DNA of 64,000 nt from Muscardinus avellanarius (taxonomy: Eukaryota; Chordata; Mammalia; Rodentia; Gliridae): the NCBI GenBank assembly GCA_963383645.1, contig OY726560.1:83672593-83736592 (forward strand), in the 5' to 3' direction. Below, in pieces: positions 1-11,815 of this stretch. The notes beneath the pieces are model-generated. The model saw only the letters and a program-made list of their open reading frames with translations, had not been told where the DNA came from and did no database searches. The position numbers and the translations under genes are program-made. Numbering within the stretch: position 1 is the first letter of the stretch; each line of letters starts with the position of its first letter.

Positions 1-1429
1 CTGATGTGGACCACTGGTTCATCCTTAGGGATAAGATGTGGAGGACTGTTCTAAGCTGGCCAGCTGCAGATCACAAACTCAGGGTACCAATAAAGCCTGT
101 ATTTTTAAGAGAACTTAAATCACTTTTCTTTCAAGATCTCTCTCTTTTGATGGCAGAACACTGAATTCAGGTGAAGTCTGTTAATTTGAGCCTTTTCTGG
201 GTCAGCTCTGGGCTCCCTCTTTCTCCTTGGAGTCACTGCTGCCTGGGCACTGCTGAGATACCAGAGTCGACTCTTAGTCGTCTCATCCGATCTCTGTTGG
301 TGTCTGTCAAGGTGAGCCTGCAGTCCTCCCTCTCTGCCCAGCATCTCACAGACACTCTGCATCCTCATGATAAGGGCACCTCAGCCTGCCACCCATTGGA
401 GGAGTCCTATTTTTGGCACCCATTTTTCTTCATTGCTTGGCACATAATATGCTTCAAAATTATTTGAGTAAATACACTCTCCTTCTTGTGGGTCATAGAG
501 GGGCTTGTGGGAAGCCTTTGTATTCTTCCACTGCTCTGGGACTCTGAAGAGCTTGTAGCACCATTTGAGCTGCTCTGTCTGGACCCTGTATACCCTTCAC
601 TGCTGTTGCTAAGCAACAGAGTCACCACACTGCCTCCTTAGATCAGCTGCACCTAAAGGTGCTGTCTGCTCCAGGACTCTTAGACCTGCAGAAGGATCTG
701 CTTCTTCCTTCTGGGTCTCTTGTCTTTTTGTTGTTCATGTGTAGGACCTGGAGCCCTTCCCTTTCCAGATGGGGGTGAGGTAGGGACTCCTTCTGGCTGT
801 GACAGCATCTCAGTGCTCCCTTTTCTCTCTGAAATTTTCTTTCCAAACTTGAGTTATCTTTATTATTAGAGCTGTCTCTTCATCTCTGATGCCTAAGCAT
901 CTGTTGCTTATCTGTTACATCCATTTCAGATAAATCGTTCCCTTTAGCAAAGACAGAAAATTGGCAGGATCCCAATCGGGGTTCAATTGGCAGAATCTCA
1001 ATCAGGGCTTCTCAATGTTTAGTGGTATCACTGACCCCCTTAAGAACCACTAAGTTTCACAGATCCTTTCTCAGAACAAAATGCACACACTAGTGAATTC
1101 ATATGCTATTTCTGGGGATTTAAGTGTTACTTCTTTTTTGAAGCTGAAGATTTCATATCCTTAGTGTTAAACTAACTGCTGGTCCTGATAATACATCAGG
1201 TAGAAATTATACTTTTAGAATTTCCAGGAACAAAAAAGATCTGGTAGGATAGAATATCCTTGAAATATACATTAGAGTCATAGGTATTAGGACAAAGTAA
1301 TAGGAAAGATTTCTAGGTGTCTTAATTTCAAAGATAAATAAACTGAGGTCTGAAGAGGAGCCTGGGTCACTCCGTGAGCTGCAGGTGGAGACACTGTGTT
1401 TGAGCATCTGACTCATGTCACACACACTG

Positions 1430-1431
<2 letters not shown>
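1..1431. other. Unique sequence, no gene recognised
   Basis: Short open frames on both strands show no recognisable protein and overlap one another. Around 1000-1100 the text resembles the edge of a degraded hAT-type transposon (a 'cttctcaatgtttagtgg' motif), too weak to annotate separately. Confidence 0.5.

Positions 1432-1479
<48 letters not shown>
1432..1479. repeat. (TA)n microsatellite
   Basis: An uninterrupted run of 24 TA units, preceded by a short CA stretch. 1480-1948 holds no recognisable feature. Confidence 0.97.
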
Positions 1480-1481
<2 letters not shown>

Positions 1482-1948
1482 AATTACTGAGATCATGAGC
1501 TTAGCAAAACACTCCTTGTGTTTATTCACAAGGAGTGTGAGTAGAGGTGGGAGACCCAAATCTCAACTTTGCCTTTCCAAGGATAGAGTTTAGGTATATT
1601 TGTGAGATAAAGATGCAGGGTGACTTAAAGCAATCATTAGTCTACACATGTGTAATCAAACTTCCTGGCTCTTCATAGGATACATATTCACAAATGAAAG
1701 CATTAGCATGAACTACAGGTAGTTGAGCTCTTGATGTCATAAGGTCATCCAACAGGTTCTTGCACAGGCCCAAGTGAAGATTCAATAATTTTGACAAAAG
1801 AGACCTTCAAGTTCCTGGTAAGTTACCCAGGTAATGGCTCTCATAACCCACACATGCACCAAAGCAGACATGAAACTAATGATGTATTGCTCAGCAGCAT
1901 GATGTCCAAAGCAAGCGAGTTTTTAGTCCAATAAAGAGCAAGTAACTA

Positions 1949-2153
1949 GCTAGGTGTGGTGTGGTGCATGCCTGTAATCTCAGTACTTGGGAGCTGAGAC
2001 TGTAGAATACAGGTGTAAGACCAGCCTTAGCAACTCTGTGAGGCCATTAGCAACTCAGTAAGACCCTGTTTCAAAAAAAAAAATAGGGCTGGAGGTATAG
2101 CTCAGATGCAAAATGCACCTGGGTTCAATCTCTATTACCACAAAAAAGAAAAA
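1949..2153 (+). mobile_element. B1-dID-type dimeric SINE
   Basis: The left half is 7SL/B1-like ('cctgtaatctcagtacttgg', then 'aagaccagccttagcaac'). The right half is ID-like ('ggctggaggtatagctcag', 'gggttcaatctctatta'). It ends in an A-rich tail. Divergence from other copies in the window suggests an old insertion. 2154-3160 is unique sequence. Confidence 0.85.
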
Positions 2154-3164
2154 AGTGACCAAGTAACCCAAAGCGGATGAAGCTTGAGGGTTTATTTAGC
2201 CCTTCCCTTGATTTAGTGACCAGTCGCCAGGCCTGGAGGTGACCCAGCTGGCTGGTCCATGGCTTTCTTCTGGGCCATCCTGGAGCTTGCTTCTGGGGTC
2301 TGCAGCTCTGCCTCTGCCTTCCTCCTGGAGACCACTGCTCATTAGCCTGCACTCAGGATTAGCCTTCTCAGGGTCCTTACTTCCTCTTGGAGCTCTGCCT
2401 CAATCCAGGCTGACTGGTGTTCACTCCATCGTTACACTCCTTCACAACAATCTTAGCTTTTCCTTAAGGACTGTATTAATAATATGCAGGATGATATTTG
2501 GGGATTTTAACTTGCCAGGTTGTCTTGCCAAGGCATTAAACCCTTGAAACAGTAGTGTCTGGTTCACCACCCCACACCCAGCCCCTCAAACAGCTCAGTG
2601 TGTGTGAGCAACTTATGTAAGGAACACAATAATTCAGTATATGAACCCAAATGAGAAATAGACAATCATACCCAAACTCTGATAGGTTGTAGCAGGATGA
2701 TTTAGTTTCCTCATTCTACATTTATGTACTACCCAATTTCTGAAATGAGAATGATTTAATTTTGTAATAATAGAAAAGCTTATTTTTTTTTTAAAGAAAA
2801 GCCCATTCAGGAATGAGTACCTCTGGAGGTTTCAGTGGAGAGAGGAGGAATTCTAGGGCCCCACTTCCTTGCAGAATATGGAGGAGGTGAGTCCTTGAAA
2901 GGGTATGCGCTTCAGCATGTGAAGAGAGAGGGCGGCAGTGCTAAGCATGTCTGCATCCCAAAGGCTCTTGAGCTCTTGAGAACAATGGACAGCATTTAGC
3001 TATGGAATGGGAGGGAGGTTACACAACAGAAAATACAGAGCACTTCAGCTTCTCTTATAGTTGTCAAGAGGTAAGAAATAAATTGCCAGATTTATTCAAC
3101 AGTGTACATGGCAGCAGAACCTAGGAGGCCCTAAGACTGGTTTGTGGGATGTTTCTTAATGTTT

Positions 3165-3574
3165 TAGTCAGCTTTTCTTTTCTTATGACCAGAATACCTG
3201 ACATGAAGAATGTAGCAGAGGAAAGGTTTACTGGGCTCATGGTTTCAGAAGTACAGTCCATAATTGGCCAACTCCAAGGTAGACATCATGGTGACATGGT
3301 ATGGTAGATAATGCTGAGCTCAGTCCAATGGCAGTTGGAAGCAAAGAGATATAACGATATCAGGAACAGACAGGTCACCTCTCAGTTACCTATCTCCTTC
3401 ATCCATGCCCCACCTGGCTAAGTTACCACCCAGGAAATCCATTTGAATTATCAATCCTTTGGTGGATCTATCTATTGATAAACTAAGCCCTGTTTCAGTT
3501 ATTTTGTTTCTCATAATTTTTGCATTTTCAGTACATGAGCTTTTCCAGGGTATCTATATTCAAACTGTAACACC
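3165..3574 (-). mobile_element. MaLR-type LTR (ERVL-MaLR), solo
   Basis: Read on the minus strand it opens with 'tgttacagtttgaatatag' and ends with the motif 'cagtaaacctttcctctg' and a terminal 'agctgactaaaac', the layout of THE1/MLT/ORR1-type LTRs. No internal region is seen next to it, so it is probably a solo LTR. 3580-4975 holds nothing recognised. Confidence 0.65.
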
Positions 3575-4975
3575 TAGTAAAGAATAGTAATTTGCATTGT
3601 AGCTGTGGTTCATAGAGCAGGGCACTTTTTAGAGGCACCGTTCCTATCTATAGTGCTAATAATGCATATTTGATAGTTTTTTATAAGACCGAATGAGATT
3701 GTGTATTGTATATTTTATTATCATGCAACATGTTAGTAGATGATAGGTCCATTTTATTTCAATGTTAGAATTTTTTTTTATACCAAAATAGTGCTTACAC
3801 TATTTTTTTTGGCCCTGATTCATCATATCAATTACTTACTCCAATAGCCAGAAATAAACTCAGAGGGATCATATCCTTATAAAAAAGGGGCTTCTCAAGA
3901 CTGGATTCCATGCCACAATTATACCTTCCAATTCAAGTTAAAATCAAGTTTGGGAGCCATTATCAAAGGCACTTTTTGGCTATACTTTTTCATGGCCTAA
4001 ATTTCCAAGTGAGTTTTCCTAATTACCTGCCAACATCTGCTTTTTAAATGCCACTCAGCAATTACCATTGCTATGCTAATTTAGATGAACAAAATACAGA
4101 CAGATTCCTTTAAAAATTTTCCATTAATGCAAATGGTTTCTGGAGTTGAATATCATGGCCTTGTTTTGGTCACTGATTTGTGGGTAGACGTCGTAAAATG
4201 TCATTTCCTATAGCAAGTCTGTTTTTATCTAGAACCTTGACCTACAAGTAAAGCCTCTGCTCTTCCTTTCAGCAAAGGAGACAATGAGGATGACACTTGT
4301 GCTCTTGCTCGCTGGCTTTTTTGTGCACATCTGGGCAAATTGAAAGCTGAGCGAATGGCAGTATTTTCCGACAATTTTGAAGGTGCTTTGCAGATAAACA
4401 TCATTTGAATTGTCAAGTCAGTATTCCCAGTAGAGGAAAAATAAAAAATTGTGAGCTGCACAGGCAAAAAAACTGGGGCAAACAGGCGAATGAGCACGGT
4501 TTGGATGAGTCATGACCTTGCTCTCTTCAGATTCTCCTGTGACAAGGTTGTGGGTTGAGTCACTCATTGTGGCTTGAGATTCTCGGCTCATGCTCATAAC
4601 TCCTGGGGGACCAGCTTCACAAATAAGCAAATAGCCCCTAAAGGTAAATTGTAACCCTTAAAGGTAAATTTTGTGCAAGCACTTTTTTTGGTAAAAAATT
4701 TCTAACATTGAAATAAAGGGGAGCTCATTGCACCCCTCCTTGCAGCTGTGGAGCATCTTGGTACTGTCACGGTTGTCTTTGTAGGTGTGGATGAGCCCAG
4801 GCTGGTGCTGGGGAAGGCTGGAGGTGAGAACAGGGTGTGTCAGATCCAGTTCTACCCTGTGTAATAAAGGAATATAAAAGTTGGGGTGTATGTTGGCGGG
4901 AAGGTAGAAGAGAGAACCATAATAGAGGTCACAAAAGCCTGGAAATGGAGTGTAAATGGTTGTCAAGTTAAAGGG

Positions 4976-5211
4976 CCAGGGGCTGGGCATTGGAGGTGCA
5001 TGACTGTAATCCCAGTACTTGGGAGACGGAGGCAGGAGGAATGCAGGTTTGAGGCCAACCTCAGCAACTTAGCAAGACTCTTAACAGCTGACTGAAACCC
5101 TGCTTTAAAACTGAATGTATACATGTATATGTATATGGCTGGGGGCATAGCTCAGAGGTAGAATGTGTTGGGCTCAATCCCAAGTACACCCTCCTGCCAA
5201 AAAAAAAAAGG
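4976..5211 (+). mobile_element. B1-dID-type dimeric SINE
   Basis: B1-like left half ('tgtaatcccagtacttggga', 'gaggccaacctcagcaact'), a TA-rich linker, then an ID-like right half ('ggctgggggcatagctcaga', 'gggctcaatcccaagtac') and an A-tail. Confidence 0.88.
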
Positions 5212-5604
5212 CAAGGAAAACATGTCTAGTAAATTCAGAACCAGGAAGGAGAGGCAGGACACCCAGGAAGGAATGGGGCATTGGCTGTGGCTGTGGAGGT
5301 TGCCATGTTTTCCAGCAGGGACAAGGCTGAGTGGGGGAGCTGCTCAAAGGACCCAAATGGGGCTAGGTTCTTCTCATGTCACAGCAGCTGCAAGGCAAAA
5401 ACTTCTGCACGTTCAGGATCGGGGGCTGTGTGTCTTGGGACATAGTTCACTTGCTATGTGCAAGGGTCTCTTCACTGTAGCCACTTGGAAACGTGCTTTG
5501 AGGTCAACGGCATCTCCCAGGCACCCTGCATGTGGTCAGCATTTGACTCCACTGGTGTTGTGCCTGAGAACTGCACCCCCCGGGCCCACCATTCATGTCT
5601 AAAT

Positions 5605-5835
5605 GACCTGATAGGATCAGATTGCCTGGGCACAAGTCCTGGCTCTGCCACCTACATGCTGGCTCTGTTACCTTGGGCAAGTGACTTTACCTCTACGTGC
5701 CACTGTTTGGGCTTCTGTAAAACGGTGATACCTAACTCATTGTGTTGTTACTAGGAATGCACAGGATGACAGTTATATGACGTGAGGATAGCGCTTGGTT
5801 CCTAATCAACTGCAGAAGTATTAAACACCACTCAC
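5605..5835 (+). mobile_element. MIR (tRNA-derived ancient SINE)
   Basis: The MIR core is readable: 'cctggctctgccacctac', 'accttgggcaagtgacttta', 'ttctgtaaaacggtgatacc', followed by a diverged tail. Mammal-wide and long inactive. 5836-7116 is unique sequence. Confidence 0.85.
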
Positions 5836-7116
5836 CAGTGCCTGGTGGCCCTGTCAGTGTTGGGATTGTTTGAAGTATAACTGCATACATACATCATCAA
5901 GAACAGCTCCCATTTCTGCAGGGAGAAAATGAGAGTCCAGGGCTCAAAATCAGAGTTCACTGGGGTGATGGGGCTATGTTCTTTTGACATGGTGCCCCAG
6001 AATACCAGGCTGCATCTCCATCAGTCATTTTATTTCCCCCCAGCTTTCAGCCCGTCTACCTCTATCTCATTTGAAATTGGTAATTTGTCTGGATGATCTG
6101 GAGGGAGTGATTCGTCTCCTCCCATGATAATTTATTCTAATTGCTCTGGCTTGTTTTCAGGTTGTGCTGCTAAGCAACACTGAACTCTTCCCCCGTGTTT
6201 TGTTCTTCTTCGTTTGTTCTATCCAGCTCAGAAGGAGTCCCTTTGAACCACATGCAGCAGCTAACAAAGGCAAACGACAAAAGAAAAGGAGAAACCAGCC
6301 AAAAACTGTGCAGTGTCCCATCCCCACAGTCCAGGGTTGAGTAGCAGCTGGCTGAGCTAGACTAGATTGGACCTGGAAGTAGTTCAGCTAGCTCCTGCAG
6401 GAGATTGAGGGTTGCCATGGCAACAGAGGAGGTTGTAGCCTCTCCCCCCATCGTTTCTTTGCATTTCATCTCCTTTCCTACCTGGTTGCCCTGGTGTGAG
6501 CGGGAGGGAGGGACCACAGACAGCCTCACTTGTGGCCCTAGACCTGGGAGTCTCTAGAATTTGCCAGGTTGAATGTGAGGTAAAAAGGTCATTTGATAAA
6601 TTTGTGAAAAAGATTTTTGTCCAGAATCTGTCGTGACCTCAACTCAAATAAATGATACCAGGCAATCATTTTGTTTCTAGTTTTGCACAAACTCTATACC
6701 TGTGGGGACCAAATTTCCAGGCCCAGCTGCCTCAGTTTACCCCAGGGCCTGGCACCACAGGGCTAGTCAGCAGGGGTTACCTCCTTCTAATGCACCCATT
6801 GGCCCCCTTTCTCTAGTGAAAGAAGTTCAGTGTTCATGATTGTTCTTTTTCTCAAAAGCACATGGGAGGCTGACATGGGGAACCTCCAAAGGGCACCTGT
6901 GCCCAATGCTTTTCACAATTGGTGGAAAGGGTTCTCATCCTTTTCCAGTTAACCTCATGCATGGAGCCTGAGCTGACTGGTCTCATTTGGTCTGTAAAAT
7001 ATGAATGTCCGCCAGAATGTCCACTGTCTAGGACAGTGAGAAACCCTGCTGGCAGGCAGAAGGAGCTGGAGCTGCTTCCCGATTGCTAAAGCACTACCGG
7101 CATGGAATCTAGTGTT

Positions 7117-7260
7117 TCTGCTAAGTGTTTTTTTTTTTTTTTTTGAAGATTTAAAGAAGTTTATTAGAAAGATAGAAATATAGAAAATAGAAATACAGCC
7201 CCATGCCAAAATGGCATGGGGGGTGACTTGAAATGAATACACCCTCTGCTAAGTGTTTTT
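7117..7260 (-). pseudogene. Retrocopied mRNA 3' end (5'-truncated processed pseudogene)
   Basis: A perfect 16-bp direct repeat, tctgctaagtgttttt, occurs at 7117-7132 and 7245-7260. Between the copies, read on the minus strand, lies about 100 bp ending in 'ctaataaacttctttaaatc' and a poly(A) run. This is a classic L1-made insertion of a cellular mRNA 3' end with an AATAAA signal. The parent gene was not identified; a short unclassified SINE is an alternative. Confidence 0.7.
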
Positions 7261-7299
7261 GTTTACCAAATGTCCCATGCCTATGAAAATATATTTGCA

Positions 7300-7690
7300 T
7301 GCAGTCATCCCTCGGTATTCATGGGAGTGGAAGTAGGGATTGGTTCTAAGAATCCTGATTCTTCATACAAATTTCAGGGCTGTGCAAGTCTAGTATTTGA
7401 AATGGCATAGTATTTGCATGTAACCTAAGCAAATCTTTCCACATACTGTAAAATATCTCCAGATGACTTACAATACCTAGTACAATGTAAATGCGGTGTA
7501 AATAGGTGTTCTACTGTATTGATTAGGGAATAAGGACAAGAATAAAAATTTTTTGCATGTTCAGTGTGGACACAACAGTGGTTGGTCTAACTGTATGGTA
7601 GTTAGCAACAGTATATTCTACCATGGTTTTCAATCTGTGTGTGATTGAATCTGTGGATACAGATGCAGGAGTGCAACTGCATTTTTGAAG
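7300..7690 (+). mobile_element. MER2-like (TcMar-Tigger) non-autonomous DNA transposon
   Basis: It starts 'cagtcatccctcggtattc' and carries the MER2 landmarks 'ggcatagtatttgcatgtaa', 'tacaatacctagtacaatg' and 'tgcatgttcagtgtggac'. It ends near an inverted 'gagtgcaactg', consistent with terminal inverted repeats. Identification is from remembered consensus. Confidence 0.75.
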
Positions 7691-7917
7691 ACACAAATGA
7701 TATCGTAATCATTATCATCATCATCAAATGAACACTTGCCCTGCCCCTGCCTGTGTGAGGAAATGCCCATTTCCAGGCCATTAGAGGCTTCCTGGCCACT
7801 GTGTTTCCCCTCCCCCTGTCTCAGCTTGTCAGTAAGCATTCTTTGGTTAGTATTCCTTGCTTTTCTTTATACCTCAGGTAAATTCCTAATCAATATGTTC
7901 TTTAACTTTGTTTGCCT

Positions 7918-8115
7918 TTATTTTTTAAATTTTTTGTGGCACTGGGGATTGAATCCAGGGCCATTCTACCTTTGAGCTATACCACCAGCCTTATTTTATT
8001 TTTTTATTTTGAAACAGGCTTTTACTGGGCCCTCACTGAGCTGCTAAGGTTGGCCTTGAACCTGTGATCTTTTTGACTCAGCCTCCCAAGTACCTGCACC
8101 ACCACACCTGGCTTG
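7918..8115 (-). mobile_element. B1-dID-type SINE
   Basis: In reverse orientation: 'ggcactggggattgaatcc' (ID half), then 'tgaaacaggcttttactggg', then 'cagcctcccaagtacctg' (B1 half). A 'gccttta'-type sequence flanks both ends and may be the target duplication. Confidence 0.85.
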
Positions 8116-8624
8116 CATGCCTTTAAATTTTATGTAAATAGAATCATATTGTAAGTATTCTTCTGCAACTTGATTTTCAAAATATCAACATTGTTTTACA
8201 AAACTGTATCCATGTGGATGATTAAAGCTGAGCTTCCTGTTTTTAAACCTCAATTCTTTAATCAATGGAACAAATATCCCAGAATTTATGTCTCTGTTCT
8301 CTTGCTGCCAGTTATGGGACTTGGCTTCGTTTCCTGCTCCTACAACCGGAGTGCATGGGCATACTGGTGTGTGCAGCCAGTGGGGCCTGGGCTGGTGGCT
8401 GCGCTTTTTCCAGGGCAGCAGTTCTCACTCTTTTTTGGTCTCAGGGCCCTTTGATGCTCTTACAAATTATTGGCAAAGGACTTTTGTTTATGTGAGTTAC
8501 ATCTATGGATATATATCATTTCAGAAATTAACTTTTACATGTTTATTTATTTTAAAATAACAATAATTCACTGGTGATATGGTAATACAAATAACATTTT
8601 AATGAAAATACATTTTTAAGGGGC

Positions 8625-8900
8625 TGGGGATTGAATCCAGGATCATTCCATCGGTGAAGTATATTCTCAGCTCTTGTTTCCCCCAGTATTGGGGATAGAA
8701 CCCAGGGGCATTTTACCTCCGAGCTACACCCCCAACCCTATTGTTTTTAGTCTTTTTTATTTTTGAAACAGAGTCTACAAAAAACTGAGTTGAAAAGGGC
8801 CTCACTAAATAGCTGAGGCTGTCCGTGAGCTGCGGATCCTCTGGTCTTTGCCTCCTAAATGCTGGGATTACAAATGTGAGCCTACACGCCCGGCTATCAG
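8625..8900 (-). mobile_element. B1-dID-type SINE with an extra ID arm
   Basis: Two successive reversed ID-like arms ('ggctggggattgaatccagg' at the left, 'gggatagaacccaggggc' further in) precede one reversed B1-like arm ending 'gctgggattacaaatgtgag'. Either one SINE inserted in another's tail or a trimeric copy. Confidence 0.75.
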
Positions 8901-8904
8901 CTCT

Positions 8905-9066
8905 TTTTTAAACAATGATTTACACTTTGAAACAAAGTCTTGCTGAGTTTCTCACTGAATTGCTGTTCAAACCCATCACAGCCTCCCAAGTACTGAGATT
9001 ACAGGTGTGTGTCAAGTATTGGAAATATAGACACCTGTGACACACATGCCACTGGGCCTGGCTGAA
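8905..9066 (-). mobile_element. Degraded B1-like SINE
   Basis: Reversed B1 text: 'tttgaaacaaagtcttgctg', 'cagcctcccaagtactgag', 'tgccactgggcctggctg'. A short duplication of 'acacctgtgacacacatgcc' sits near its end. Confidence 0.65.
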
Positions 9067-9246
9067 CACACATACTTGTGGGAAGAGTGACATTGTTCTA
9101 CATGTTAGAAAATCTTTTGAATGTCTTTCTTAGCAGAGCAGCTGGATTCTCATATCAACTTCTGCATTTGATAAGATGAAGGTTGATGAGGTGAAGCACA
9201 TGTGGAAAATCCAGCTTCATGCAATTGGAGAAAGGACGAGATGTCT

Positions 9247-9335
9247 TAACTTTCTTTTTTTTGTGTGGTTTGGTACTGGAGATGGAACCCATGTCCTGGA
9301 GGTTGCATGTTTGGAGGGGCATCCCTGTGGGAGTG
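9247..9335 (-). mobile_element. ID-like SINE fragment
   Basis: A reversed ID arm with 'gtttggtactggagatggaa'; the B1 arm is not visible. It abuts the GT repeat. Confidence 0.5.
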
Positions 9336-9346
9336 CTGCGTAGAGA

Positions 9347-9382
9347 GTGTGTGTGTGTGTGTGTGCGTGTGTGTGTGTGTGT
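9347..9382. repeat. (TG)n microsatellite
   Basis: GT/TG run with a single C interruption. Overlapping open frames here are artefacts of the dinucleotide repeat. Confidence 0.95.
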
Positions 9383-9559
9383 ATGCATCTCCCCAGACCT
9401 GCCCAGATGCAACCCCTGTCTCTGAATTGCTCTCTGACATTTTTTTTTCTCTGCTCCCAACTTTTATGCTCTAAGGACTTAACAGCCCTGGCTCCTGCTT
9501 GACAACTGGTGTGAAATGGGATATATACATATATACATACATTTTTGGAGGGGCTGGCT

Positions 9560-9690
9560 GAAAATATATTTTATAAAACAAAAAATTGGGAAGAGTGGTA
9601 TTATTCTATATTTAGAAAATCTTTTGAATGTTTCTATTAACAGAAAGCACCTGGAGTCCCATATCAACTTCCCCATTTGATCAACTGAAC
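9560..9690 (+). mobile_element. Second partial copy of the hAT relic
   Basis: Repeats the 9078-9180 text at roughly three-quarters identity ('gggaagagtgg', 'agaaaatcttttgaatgttt', 'catatcaacttccccatttg'), in the same orientation about 500 bp downstream. Either a local duplication or a second insertion. A short (TA)n run follows at 9711-9725. Confidence 0.55.
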
Positions 9691-10194
9691 GTTTGTTTAG
9701 TCAGTTGAAATATATATATATATATTTCTATATTAATTATTTTAATATGTATATTTAAAATCTATAGGTTTGTAAGCAAATAAACTTATTTTTTCTATAA
9801 ATTTTGTGTGTTTTTTTAAACATTTATTTTTTATTTATTTAAAAATTTTTTTTATTGGTACACTATATTCATACATCATAATGTTATAAAAAAATACTTT
9901 TGTAGACATACATGCACATATCGCCCAGTTAGACCCTACTTGATCCTCACCCCGTTCCCTCCCCATCCCTCCTTCCCATGCTTGGCTTAGTGGTTGATGT
10001 CTAGTTTTATAGCAATTTATCCAAAATTAAAAATGATAATCTCACATAACAGTTTCAATTGTCTGATACCAAGCTTTTGATGACTTAAAGATAACATTTC
10101 AATATTTCTTTTTGCTTTCTTTCTTACCAGAGAATATTTTTTTCTATTATTTTAGGTGAAACTATCATACATTTATTTATTTATTTTTCAGAAA

Positions 10195-10815
10195 AAATCT
10201 ATCCTGATAAGGAATATGGACTCTAGATACCCAAAACAATCTCGAAGAAGAACAAAACTAAAAGATGTATATTTTCTGATTTCAAACCATATAAAGCTAC
10301 AATAACTGAAACAGTGTAGTACTGTTCTAAAGGCAGATATATAAACCATTGGAGTTAAATAAAAGCCTAGAGATAAATTCTTCCATAAATTGTCAAGTTA
10401 TTTTTGACAAGGTTTCCACGAACATTTGATGGAGGAAATACTAATCTTTTAACTAAATATTGTTGAAAAATAATAATTACATGAAAAAGAATAAAATTGG
10501 ACCCTTACCTAATCCCATATACAAATATTAACTCAAAAGAGATAAAAGACCTAAATATAAATCTTAAGACTATAAACTTTTAGAAGAAAATCTGGGTCAT
10601 TAAACCTCACAACATTGAAATTGGCAGTGATTTCTTGGATATGATTTCAATGGCACAGGCAACAGAAGGGTAAACAAACTCCCCCTCAAATTAAAAAATA
10701 TTGTATATCCAAAGACAATGTAAACAGAGTTAAAAGTTACTGTTAGAATGGGATAGAATACTTCTAAATGTTATCTCTGAAGGTATATTAATGTTCCAAC
10801 TAGAAATCCCCAAAA
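10195..10815 (+). other. Inverted L1 ORF2 segment within half-L1 copy A
   Basis: Read on the plus strand, opposite to the element, this is L1 ORF2 C-terminal sequence: 'aaagctacaataactgaaac', 'ggacccttacctaatcccat', 'attaactcaaaagagataaa', 'agacctaaatataaatctta'. It occupies the same place in copies B-E. Confidence 0.8.
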
Positions 10816-10898
10816 TTAACAACAATAAAAGCAAACAATACAATTTAGAGATAGGTAAAAGGCTAACATAAATAATGAATCTCCACAGATAACCAATC

Positions 10899-11815
10899 TT
10901 AGTTGTCTGTTGGATGGAAAATCTGGTTTCTCTGGTTCTGGTGTGTGTTACCTATTTCTTCTTTGTAGTTAATCTCTGAGTATTTTCTCTAGCACTGCTT
11001 TTGAAGAAATAAATTCCTTCAGTTTCTGTTTGTCGTGGAAGCTTCTTATTTCCCCATCTAATTTGATAGATAGTTTTTCTGGGTAGGAAATTTTTGGCTG
11101 GAAGTTGTTTTCTTTCAGAGTTTGGAATATGTTACTCCAAGCCCTTCTGGCTCTCATGACTTGGTTTGGGAAGTCTGGAGTGATTCTAATTGGTTTGCCT
11201 CTGAATGTCACTTGGCCCTATGTTTTTGTTGCCTTTAAGATTCTCTGCTTGGCTTCCAGATTGGTCATTTTGACAATTATGTGGCGTGGGGATCCTCTTC
11301 TCCGATCCTGTCTAAAGGGAGTTCTATAAGTTTCCTGGACCTGTGTATCGACCTCTTGTTCTATGTTTGGAAAATTTTCTGCTATTACTTCCTTGAAGAG
11401 ATTGTTGATCCCTTTGGTTTCACCTTCTTTTCTCTCCTCTATTCCAATTATTCTTAGGTTAGCTCTCTTAAAATGGGCCCATATTTCTTCAATGTTAGAT
11501 TCCTGCTGTTGGATTTTTTTTTTCTAAATTAGAAACTATGCGTTCATTTTTGGAATGATCATCTTCTAGGAGCGAGATTCTATTCTCCATGTGGTCTAAT
11601 CGGTTGTTTGTGCTTTGAATTGAGGCCTTTACTTCATTAATTGCATCCTTTATCTCTTTTTGACTCTCTCTGAATTCTTTTTGAAACACCTCTATTATTT
11701 CTACAGTTATTTTCCTGATTTGATCTTCTAGAAATCTCTGAATTTCTGTTTTATCAGGTTCTGATGTTGTGGGGTTGTGGGCATTCATTGCTCCATTGTT
11801 ATTCCTCTTTCCCAT
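10899..11815 (-). pseudogene. L1 ORF1p pseudogene in copy A
   Basis: The conserved start MGKRNN lies at 11815. The coiled-coil region is readable from 11815 down to about 11500. A frame break at a T-run near 11515-11525 separates it from the RRM and C-terminal domain ('FRGKPIRITPDFPNQVM', 'NFQPKISYPEKLS'), and a further frame loss near 10975 cuts the last residues. It would have encoded the ORF1 RNA-binding chaperone but cannot now. Confidence 0.8.

Larger units (their letters stand above)
8418..9240 (+). mobile_element. hAT-type DNA transposon relic, split by SINEs
   Basis: 8418-8612 ('agcagttctcactcttttt', 'ttttgtttatgtgagttaca') and 9078-9240 ('agaaaatcttttgaatgtct', 'gctggattctcatatcaact') read as consecutive parts of one old mammalian hAT relic. 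SINEs at 8625-9066 interrupt it. The family name is not certain. Confidence 0.55.

Noticed and set aside
1949..2153. tRNA genes in ID-like arms of SINEs
   Set aside because: ID arms derive from tRNA but lack a cloverleaf with a proper anticodon arm and sit inside dimeric SINEs.
5165..5602. 145-codon plus-strand frame after a SINE
   Set aside because: It begins inside the SINE tail and resembles no protein; composition fits chance.
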